Assembly: GCA_050946255.1 (NCBI GenBank)
Contig: JBMNUL010000080.1
Coordinates: 1 to 11,565, forward strand
Direction of reading: 5' to 3'
DNA: 11,565 nucleotides
From: JBMNUL01 sp050946255
Lineage (GTDB): Bacteria; Actinomycetota; Coriobacteriia; Coriobacteriales; CADBOM01
In this document: piece by piece, positions 6,153-11,565 of the stretch
How the letters are laid out: each line of letters begins with the position of its first letter
Numbering within the stretch: the stretch's first letter is position 1
Notes under the pieces: generated by a model
What the model was told of the DNA's origin: nothing
The model's database searches: none
What the model saw: the letters and a program-made list of their open reading frames with translations, nothing else
Translations under genes and position numbers: made by a program

Positions 6153-7313
6153 TCATTTCCGGTCGAAGATGCAGATGTTCTCGCAATGAGAAGTGTGGGG
6201 GAACATGTCTACCGGCTGGATCTTCTCGATGTGGTATCCATTGCGAATCAGATTCTCGGCGTCTCTTGCCTGGGTCTTTGGGTTGCACGAGATGTAGACT
6301 ATGCGCTCAGGTCTCATTTTCTCGAGTGCTCCCAGGAATTTCTCGTCGCATCCGCTTCTAGGCGGGTCTAGGAACACCACGTCAAAGGATGCTCCGTCCT
6401 TGGCACATTCCGTCATGAAGTCACCTGCATCATCTGTGTGGAAATCGATGTTTTCCATGCCATTTGCCCTGGCATTCGACTTGGCGTCCCGAATCGCTGT
6501 GGCATTGGACTCCACGCCCACGACTCTGCCTGCACGCTTGCTGGCGATGATCCCAATTGTCCCGGTGCCGCAATAGGCGTCTAGGACAGTGTCGTCCTTT
6601 CCCAGATCTGCCATTTCGATTGCACTTGCGTAGAGCTTCTCCGTTTGGATTGGGTTCACCTGGAAAAACGAGGAAGCTGAGATCCTGAAGCGGCAGCCGC
6701 AAAGTTCTTCCGAGATCCACCCCTTGCCCCAGAGCACGTGCTCGCGTTCGCCGAGCACAACGTTGGTCGCGCGCTTGTTGATGTTCATGATGACGGTCGA
6801 TATCTCTGGATGCGCTTTTCGAAGCTCCCTCACGAATGCCTTGGAAGACCTGAACTGCTCTCCCGTGCAAACGAGGCAGACGAGCACCTCTCCGGTTGCC
6901 CTCGAGACCCTGATGAGAACATAGCGCAGGAAGCCAGTGCCCCTGTCCTCGTCGTATGCACGCAGCTTGAAGCTCTTGGCAAGGGATGCAATCGTCTGAA
7001 GTATCGGTGTCGCAGCTTGATTCTCCACGAGGCAGTCGGGTCTCTGCACGATTCTGTGGCTGCCACGAGCATAGAGGCCATATCTTATAGTGCCGTTCCT
7101 GCCCGGTGCGAACGGCACGATGATCTTGTTCCTGCAATGCAGCGGCTTGTCCATTCCAATGATCGGGTACATCAGAGAGTTTGGAGCGATATCGTCGAAA
7201 ACATCGGCGATATCGTCCTCCTTGCGCTTCAGCTGGATTGGATATGGCACGTTCAACCACTCGCACCCGCCGCATTTCCCGGAAGCAGGGCAGTTGTAGG
7301 TCTTGTATCCCAT
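6153..7313 (-). CDS. RlmD/RumA-like RNA (uracil-5)-methyltransferase, TRAM-less
   Basis: SAM-dependent RNA m5U methyltransferase of the RumA/TrmA family, 386 residues. The N-terminal [4Fe-4S] ligands C8, C14, C17 (C-x5-C-x2-C) and C94 are in the RumA arrangement. SSFFQVN (214-220) precedes the SAM motif VLDAYCGTGTIGI (243-255). DPPRSG (316-321), ISCNP with the catalytic C343 (341-345), and HCEN with the general base E378 close the methyltransferase domain. The protein begins directly with the cluster motif and lacks the roughly 60-residue TRAM RNA-binding domain of E. coli RlmD. The target, 23S rRNA or tRNA, is therefore uncertain and I give no symbol. It starts 6 nt after the DUF169 stop codon and lies in the same minus-strand cluster. 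Confidence 0.9.
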   Translation of the reverse strand: MGYKTYNCPASGKCGGCEWLNVPYPIQLKRKEDDIADVFDDIAPNSLMYPIIGMDKPLHCRNKIIVPFAPGRNGTIRYGLYARGSHRIVQRPDCLVENQAATPILQTIASLAKSFKLRAYDEDRGTGFLRYVLIRVSRATGEVLVCLVCTGEQFRSSKAFVRELRKAHPEISTVIMNINKRATNVVLGEREHVLWGKGWISEELCGCRFRISASSFFQVNPIQTEKLYASAIEMADLGKDDTVLDAYCGTGTIGIIASKRAGRVVGVESNATAIRDAKSNARANGMENIDFHTDDAGDFMTECAKDGASFDVVFLDPPRSGCDEKFLGALEKMRPERIVYISCNPKTQARDAENLIRNGYHIEKIQPVDMFPHTSHCENICIFDRK

Positions 7314-7319
7314 CGTCCG

Positions 7320-8084
7320 TTAGGCCTTGAGATTGAATTCCCCGTCGCTTGAATCTGAGAGTTTCTTCAGGGCCTCGTTTGCCTTTGCCCTGACTTCCGG
7401 ATCGCTTGAAAGCGCCGGTAGCTCCCAGGGCATTTCCTCCATTGCCTCGACCATCTCGTCGATCTTGTTGAAGGGAATCGTGATGGTGTGCAGGCCGGCA
7501 GGGTAGACGTGTCTGGTGCGCATCCCATGGTGCAACCCGGTTGTGCTGAAGTTCATCTTCCCGCTAAGATATGGGTACGAGTAGGTCCAGGCGCAGCTCA
7601 TCACGCATGATGTGCGGCTCTCCCAAAGATCTCCCGAAATGTAGCTGCTGGCTCGGAAGATGATGTCGGTCTGCTCGATGTTCGCGACGCAGAAGATGAG
7701 GTCCGGGTCGAAATCGCAGTCTGCGACGGGGCAGAACTCTACGTAGCGGATGCTTCCCAGCACTGGTGTCGGATAGCTGTTGTGGAGCTTCGCGTTTGCA
7801 GCTTGTGACCTGAATACTCCTAGTGCCGGCCCTGCTTCTCCAGCTGCCATCGATCCGGGCTTCGGTTCCATTCCGAGGGCATACTTTCCGCAGCAGTTGT
7901 CGTTGTCCTTGTCGATGTAGAAATGCTTGCCAGTGTCCTGAGCTAGGCGTGCGAACTGGCAGAAGGAGAGCACTTCCTCAGTGTGCTCGACCCCCTCGGG
8001 AGCGTTGTAGCGGAACTTGATGGCTATTGCCGGCAATTCCAAGTTGAGCTTTTCAAACTGGTCTTTGGCATTTTGGCTGAGCAT
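7320..8084 (-). CDS. DUF169 family protein
   Basis: Protein of 254 residues matching the DUF169 family, whose function is not established. The N-terminal part has the family pattern: a short helix, a strand (AIAIKF, 19-24), and the conserved SFCQFARLA segment (40-48, C42). CCGKYALGM (64-72) follows, then FCPVADCDFDPD (117-128). Further Cys at 132, 160 and 164 bring the total to eight, suggesting metal, Fe-S or thiol chemistry. The ATG at 8084 was chosen because AGGAGGT (minus strand, 8097-8091) lies 6 nt upstream. An ATG at 8162 would add 26 residues without a ribosome-binding site. It is the first gene of a minus-strand cluster with only 6 nt to the next gene. The functional link to RNA methylation is unclear. 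Confidence 0.87.
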   Translation of the reverse strand: MLSQNAKDQFEKLNLELPAIAIKFRYNAPEGVEHTEEVLSFCQFARLAQDTGKHFYIDKDNDNCCGKYALGMEPKPGSMAAGEAGPALGVFRSQAANAKLHNSYPTPVLGSIRYVEFCPVADCDFDPDLIFCVANIEQTDIIFRASSYISGDLWESRTSCVMSCAWTYSYPYLSGKMNFSTTGLHHGMRTRHVYPAGLHTITIPFNKIDEMVEAMEEMPWELPALSSDPEVRAKANEALKKLSDSSDGEFNLKA

Positions 8085-8330
8085 CTGCGAACCTCCTGGA
8101 GTCCACGGAAAACTGCTATTGCCACGATAGCTAAAGTGGATACCAATATGCAAGCATGCCAACCAACGTGATAGAGATTTTTAGGGTAATCACAACCCGC
8201 CAGACTGGCGGGTTGCACTGAGGTTGCATAGTCTCAACCCCAACCTAAAAAGAAGGTGCAGCAGCCACTACTAGGGTAAAGGGGCATAAGGTACGCAACG
8301 AAATTGAATCATAGATTGAATCCGGCATTT
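8085..8330 (-). promoter_or_regulatory. Repeat-rich leader/upstream region of the DUF169 operon
   Basis: About 246 bases separate the tRNA terminator from the DUF169 start. No gene is seen here. The region holds a perfect 10-bp hairpin with a 3-base loop (8193-8202 with 8206-8215) and direct repeats of TAGGGTAA (8182-8189, 8272-8279), ATTGAATC (8303-8310, 8315-8322) and GGTTGCA (8211-8217, 8222-8228). AGGTTG (8221-8226) can pair with CAACCT (8241-8246). On the minus-strand transcript, GGGTTG from 8240-8235 could also pair with CAACCC copies used by the main hairpin, so alternative folds are possible. There is no U-tract after the hairpin, and no convincing -35/-10 pair was found. Confidence 0.4.
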
Positions 8331-8370
8331 TCTAACAAAACAGGTCAGCTCCTGGAAAAGAGCTGACCTG
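8331..8370 (-). terminator. Rho-independent terminator of tRNA-Arg
   Basis: On the minus strand a perfect 11-bp stem (8370-8360 with 8351-8341) closes an 8-base loop and is followed by TTTTGTTAGA. It starts 11 nt beyond the encoded CCA of the tRNA gene. Confidence 0.92.
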
Positions 8371-8381
8371 CGTGTTTGCAA

Positions 8382-8458
8382 TGGCGCGCCCGGGGGGATT
8401 CGAACCCTCGACCGTCGGATTAGAAGTCCGGTGCTCTATCCAGCTGAGCTACGGGCGC
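8382..8458 (-). tRNA. tRNA-Arg (anticodon TCT)
   Basis: A 77-nt cloverleaf read on the minus strand. The acceptor stem GCGCCCG/CGGGCGC is perfect, and the D stem GCTC/GAGC is intact. The anticodon loop CTTCTAA gives anticodon TCT, which reads AGA and AGG. The T loop is TTCGAAT, the discriminator base is G, and CCA is encoded (8384-8382). Two A-C mismatches are visible: position 27 with 43 at the top of the anticodon stem, and 50 with 64 in the T stem. The rest is regular and the gene has its own terminator, so it is probably functional. Confidence 0.95.
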
Positions 8459-8619
8459 ATCGCAGAGAATAGTTTAACGCATGAACAGGCTGGGGTTTTC
8501 CACTAAATCGCATTACTCGGAGAAACGAGAAAATTGATTGCCTTCAACATCCTAAGGTCTGTGTAATCAAACTTGACGATAATCCTCGGCAAAATACTCT
8601 TTTTGTTTCAAAAGGGAAC

Positions 8620-8679
8620 TTTAAATATTAAATGATTTAAATTTAAACGCTTTAAAGCTGACATTCGAAAATTTAAAAT
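8620..8679 (+). promoter_or_regulatory. MFS promoter region with a cluster of TTTAAA palindromes
   Basis: TTTAAA occurs five times, starting at 8620, 8636, 8642, 8651 and 8672. The copy at 8651 is the centre of the 10-bp palindrome GCTTTAAAGC (8649-8658). The same copy can serve as a -35 element (8651-8656): 17 bases later stands TAAAAT (8674-8679), matching five of six positions of the -10 consensus. Transcription would start near 8686 and leave a leader of about 39 nt before the ATG at 8725. A repressor or activator bound to the palindrome would overlap the -35 element. A second, weaker pair is TTGACG (8573-8578) with TACTCT (8595-8600), spaced by 16. Confidence 0.4.
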
Positions 8680-8724
8680 TTTTTATTGCAAGGCTTTGAA
8701 AGATAAGGAGAGGAGTGTATTTGT

Positions 8725-10170
8725 ATGACTGCTACAGCACCTGTATTTAACAAGAGCAGGGCGTGGGCGGTCGCTATCACCAACGTACTGGGATGCGTCG
8801 GCGTGGGCCTGATGTCCTATAAGGGCATGACCACGTTGAACCTCGTCATCGTGTACTTTGGTATCGACTACACCACGTACGGTGGAATTGCTGGAATCAT
8901 GTTTCTGTTCGCCCTAGCTACTGCCTTGCCGGCCGGGGCGATAGTCGCGAAGTTGGGGGCTTCGCGATTAGCCAAGATCTGCCTGATCTTGATTTTCATA
9001 GGAACGATATGCCCCACAATCCTGCTCTTGGCCTGCGGAAGGGCCACGAACTACTTGCTCATGAGCTGCTTGGGCATCCCGTGCATGCTCGGTTGGGGCG
9101 CCATGACGGTTGCCAATACCATGCTCGTGTCCGACTGGTTCCCGCCCACGAAGCGTCCTCTGCCGATGGCTATCAACTCGATGTTCACGCCGGTTGCAAT
9201 GCTGGCCGTGCTGTTCCTCTCTACGCCGCTCATCAACATGGCATCCACTGAGGGCTACACCGAGGCAGAGCTCACGATGACCTTCGGACAGAGCCCATAT
9301 GGCGTCGTCACCGTTACCGTTGCATTCACGATCTATGTGACCATAGTCACGATCTTCGCGATGTTCATTATCAAGAACCCGAAACCCGAGAACTCCTTCA
9401 TCGGCGTCAACTCCGCCAATGAGGAGGCTGGCGTTGCAGAGCAGGTTTCCTCAGATGCAGGTCGCGCCCGCGAGGGTTATACAAACCTCGGAATCAGGAT
9501 TCTCATCATCATGTTCTTCTGCTATACATGGGGCGCCAACTGCTTCGCAAACTACTGGCCTACCTATGTGGAATCCGACGTCTCGATGGGCGGCTTCAAC
9601 ATCCCGCCTCAGGATGCGAACATGATTTCCACGATTGTGGCCTTCACCGAGATCGTAGCCGGCATCATCGTCGGTTGGGGACTCACGAAGGTCAACCATG
9701 ATAGATGGTGGCTCATCATCCTCATCGTGGCGCTTGCGGTCGCGGTCAACAACGTGCTGGAATTCCAGGTCCCAAGCGCAGGCTGGTTCGTGCCGATCCT
9801 GATCCTCTATGGCTGTACTCAGGAGATGTGGCCTCCGATCACATTCACGTTAGCCCCCGAGCTGCTCGATTCGCCCAAGGCGCTCGGCAATGCACTGGGG
9901 CTCATGTCGTTCATCAACAACCTGTCTGGAACGATCATTTCCACCACCAACGGAATCATCGCCGACAATTGGGTCAATGTTCCTGGTGGTACCTGGAACG
10001 CCTTCGGCGTGCCTCTGGGAATCAGTGCGGCCGTCATGGCTATCATGGCCATCCTCATCGTTTGGTACTGGAGGAAGCGTTGGAACGTTCTCAAGGCCCG
10101 TGCTGCGGAGAAGCTGGCTGCTCAGCAGGCCGCAGCCGCACAGGCCGACACTGCCGCTGCTGCAGTGTAG
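8725..10170 (+). CDS. Major facilitator superfamily transporter
   Basis: Inner-membrane secondary transporter of 481 residues with the 12-helix MFS layout. Hydrophobic segments lie at about residues 13-31, 52-74, 83-104, 110-133, 148-170, 194-216, 255-276, 301-319, 328-344, 353-372, 385-412 and 429-448. A hydrophilic central loop (217-250) separates the two halves. The helix 4-5 loop carries SDWFPPTKRPLPMAINS (136-152), like the WF(P)xxxRxxAxgi signature of anion and organic-acid carriers. The C-terminus is a basic stretch followed by an Ala/Gln-rich tail (460-481). AAGGAGAGGAG precedes the ATG. The next gene on the same strand is a bicupin 112 nt away, so import or export of the compound handled by that protein is a fair guess. 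The substrate and coupling ion are unknown. Confidence 0.93.
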   Translation: MTATAPVFNKSRAWAVAITNVLGCVGVGLMSYKGMTTLNLVIVYFGIDYTTYGGIAGIMFLFALATALPAGAIVAKLGASRLAKICLILIFIGTICPTILLLACGRATNYLLMSCLGIPCMLGWGAMTVANTMLVSDWFPPTKRPLPMAINSMFTPVAMLAVLFLSTPLINMASTEGYTEAELTMTFGQSPYGVVTVTVAFTIYVTIVTIFAMFIIKNPKPENSFIGVNSANEEAGVAEQVSSDAGRAREGYTNLGIRILIIMFFCYTWGANCFANYWPTYVESDVSMGGFNIPPQDANMISTIVAFTEIVAGIIVGWGLTKVNHDRWWLIILIVALAVAVNNVLEFQVPSAGWFVPILILYGCTQEMWPPITFTLAPELLDSPKALGNALGLMSFINNLSGTIISTTNGIIADNWVNVPGGTWNAFGVPLGISAAVMAIMAILIVWYWRKRWNVLKARAAEKLAAQQAAAAQADTAAAAV

Positions 10171-10181
10171 CTCTTGTCTGA

Positions 10182-10205
10182 GAAGTTCTCTTTAAGAGGA
10201 ACTTC
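10182..10205 (+). other. Intercistronic hairpin after the MFS gene
   Basis: GAAGTTC (10182-10188) pairs with GAACTTC (10199-10205), 12 nt beyond the MFS stop codon. No U-tract follows, so it is not a typical terminator. It may stabilise the MFS mRNA or mark processing between the two genes. Confidence 0.5.
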
Positions 10206-10225
10206 GCCGACTATATAGAACGACT

Positions 10226-10264
10226 CGTGCCCGCGTCGTGTCCTGTGGATGCGGTGCGGGCACG
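10226..10264 (+). other. 9-bp stem-loop directly ahead of the bicupin ribosome-binding site
   Basis: CGTGCCCGC (10226-10234) is perfectly complementary to GCGGGCACG (10256-10264), with a 21-base loop. The stem ends three bases before the extended Shine-Dalgarno sequence at 10267-10280. It could influence translation of the downstream gene or protect its 5' end after processing. There is no U-tract. Confidence 0.5.
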
Positions 10265-10266
10265 CG

Positions 10267-10280
10267 AGAAAGGGGTGATC
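10267..10280 (+). promoter_or_regulatory. Extended Shine-Dalgarno sequence that sets the bicupin start
   Basis: AGAAAGGGGTGATC matches the complement of the 16S rRNA 3' end (AGAAAGGAGGTGATC) except for one missing base. It is followed by two bases and ATG at 10283, although the core AAGGGG sits at the usual distance. This argues against a GTG start at 10238, which would place the site inside the coding region. Confidence 0.8.
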
Positions 10281-10282
10281 TA

Positions 10283-11536
10283 ATGAACCCGGATCTCGAG
10301 GCTCTGTTCTATGAGATCGAGCCCAGGGATTTCAAGCTCGGGAGCTGGTGCAAATCTCCCATGGCCTATTTCAGGGGAGAAGAGGACATCCCAGATGCAG
10401 TGCTCCGCGCTGGGTTCCAGGTTATCGAGGCTCCCGTTACGATGGAGGAGGAACCCGTCTGCCACAGGGAGGAAGAAACCATCTTTATCCTTGGCGCCAC
10501 GCTGCCGGACGTGTTCTCGTCTTTCGACGCTGAGGTCCAATTCTATATGGGGCCGTCGTTGGACAAGATGGAGAAGATAGTCGTCACAGAGCCAACTACA
10601 ATCAGGGTCCCCAAATATTGGTGGCATGGGCCTCTGAAGTTCGTGCGAGTGGACAAGCCCGTGCTGTTCCAGGCCTCGCTTCAGGCTGGTCGCCCAGGTG
10701 TGATCAAGGCTGTTGAGCATTCTGGGAAACAGCTCCTCATGTTCTTGGAGGAGGATGCTCATCTCGACGAGGGAGGTGCCGGAAAGAGCGTCAAATCGGT
10801 GTCGTGGACCGCAATAAACGAGGATGGGGTCGAGCGGTATACCGAGAAGGGGGCATATGACCAGGCCAAGGCCCCGAAGGGAACGGAGTGCGTGATCCAG
10901 CCTGGCTACAAGTCCAAGCCTTATTCGGATGCCACCACGCTCTTGCATCCAAAACCCTCGCTTTCGGTTGAGGTGACCGAGAAGGTTCTCGCCATGCCGA
11001 GGGAGGAGACCAAATGGGGAGACTGGTGTCCCTCTCCTCAGACATATTTCAGGGGCGACATCTATATGGAGAACGCCACATACAACGTGGGGTGGCAGGT
11101 GTTCACCGGGCCGATCGACATGGAGGAACCCCATTTCCACATGGGTATCGACGAGTACATCTTCTTCGTCGGAGCCAACCCGCTCGATATCTTCGACTTC
11201 GATGCCAAGATCGATTTCGCCATTGGGTTCGACAGAGACCATATGGAGTCGAGGACGATCACGAAACCCACCGTCGTGAGGTTGCCACCGACCGTTTGGC
11301 ACTGCCCGATAAAGTTCAGGGAGATGAAGAAGCCCCTCGTGTTCCAATCGGCATTCCCAGATGGGACATGGGGAACCATCACCCGCGGAAACGAGCCCCC
11401 AGTGGACAAGGGATATTTCTCACGCACCTACATGTACGACTACATGGGCGACAACGTGAGGTTCTGCCGTTTCAACGAGAAGAAACGCTGCAACATCTGC
11501 GGCGAGTGCTTCCCCAAACAGGAGATTGAGGAATAG
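10283..11536 (+). CDS. Two-domain cupin-like protein with a Cys-rich C-terminus
   Basis: Cytosolic protein of 417 residues made of an internal duplication. Repeat 1 spans about 17-140 and repeat 2 about 243-367. Both share a WCxSPxxYFRG opening (22-32 and 248-258), a MEEP segment, an IF-x2-GA strand, a KP...R(V/L)P segment and an xWH-x-P-(L/I)-KF motif. Repeat 2 has a full cupin metal site: H284, H286 and E291 (HxH-x4-E), with H340 in motif 2. Repeat 1 reads VCH (59-61) where repeat 2 reads HFH, so its first His is lost; H61, E65 and H115 remain. A linker (141-242) joins the repeats. The end carries C395, C403, C406 and C409 (C-x7-C-x2-C-x2-C), a possible metal site. I know no named family with this layout; a metal-dependent enzyme or ligand-binding partner of the upstream transporter is inferred. 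Confidence 0.8.
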   Translation: MNPDLEALFYEIEPRDFKLGSWCKSPMAYFRGEEDIPDAVLRAGFQVIEAPVTMEEEPVCHREEETIFILGATLPDVFSSFDAEVQFYMGPSLDKMEKIVVTEPTTIRVPKYWWHGPLKFVRVDKPVLFQASLQAGRPGVIKAVEHSGKQLLMFLEEDAHLDEGGAGKSVKSVSWTAINEDGVERYTEKGAYDQAKAPKGTECVIQPGYKSKPYSDATTLLHPKPSLSVEVTEKVLAMPREETKWGDWCPSPQTYFRGDIYMENATYNVGWQVFTGPIDMEEPHFHMGIDEYIFFVGANPLDIFDFDAKIDFAIGFDRDHMESRTITKPTVVRLPPTVWHCPIKFREMKKPLVFQSAFPDGTWGTITRGNEPPVDKGYFSRTYMYDYMGDNVRFCRFNEKKRCNICGECFPKQEIEE

Positions 11537-11565
11537 CTCGGGGCAAAGTTGCCAATAGCTGCGAT

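Noticed and set aside
6738..7352. 204-codon plus-strand frame
   Set aside because: It lies opposite the RNA methyltransferase, whose motifs are all in place, and has no recognisable features.
8085..8162. ATG at 8162 as the DUF169 start
   Set aside because: A perfect AGGAGGT site sits 6 nt before the ATG at 8084. The extension has no such site and does not look like the family.
10238..10282. GTG at 10238 as the bicupin start
   Set aside because: It would translate the 9-bp stem and the extended Shine-Dalgarno sequence. The ATG at 10283 fits both.
10280..11347. 355-codon open frame on the minus strand opposite the bicupin
   Set aside because: It is antisense to a gene with clear internal repeats and a near-perfect Shine-Dalgarno site. 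The frame is rich in His, Arg and Leu and shows no domain.
1..11565. CRISPR array, insertion sequence, prophage or toxin-antitoxin module
   Set aside because: No regularly spaced repeats, transposase, integrase, terminal inverted repeats or recognisable toxin-antitoxin pair were found on either strand.

Overview
The window looks like a chromosomal segment of an anaerobic actinobacterium, most likely class Coriobacteriia (Eggerthellaceae-like). This is an inference from the gene mix: a flavin/Fe-S enoate-reductase-like protein, a CCG-type Fe-S protein, a DUF169 protein, a MFS carrier beside a cupin protein, and a TetR regulator. GC content is moderate and intergenic DNA is AT-rich. No mobile element, CRISPR array or phage gene is visible.

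Layout from left to right. (1) 186-1237, plus strand: a TetR-family regulator followed 26 nt later by a YfcE-type metallophosphoesterase, probably one transcript, with inverted repeats just upstream of the regulator. (2) 1450-3393, plus strand: a single 647-residue FMN/[4Fe-4S]/FAD oxidoreductase of the 2,4-dienoyl-CoA reductase/enoate reductase type. It has a promoter candidate and a short hairpin upstream, and a very strong terminator downstream. (3) 3394-3753: no gene, two terminators facing each other. (4) 3754-5126, minus strand: a flavodoxin-like protein and a small (p)ppGpp synthetase. (5) 5185-8084, minus strand: a tight cluster transcribed as DUF169 protein, RlmD/RumA-like RNA m5U methyltransferase lacking the TRAM domain, double-CCG Fe-S protein, and an unrecognised 90-residue protein that starts two bases after the CCG stop codon. 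A long leader with a perfect 10-bp hairpin and several small repeats precedes it. (6) 8382-8458, minus strand: tRNA-Arg(UCU) with its own terminator. (7) 8725-11536, plus strand: a 12-helix MFS transporter and, 112 nt downstream, a two-domain cupin-like protein with a Cys-rich C-terminus. The intercistronic gap holds two hairpins, and the MFS promoter region is packed with TTTAAA palindromes.

Functionally, the reductase plus regulator on the left and the transporter plus bicupin on the right fit the anaerobic use or detoxification of small organic molecules, but no substrate can be read from the sequence. The most unfamiliar parts are the MFS-bicupin pair, the CCG/90-residue coupled pair, and the structured leader in front of the DUF169 operon.
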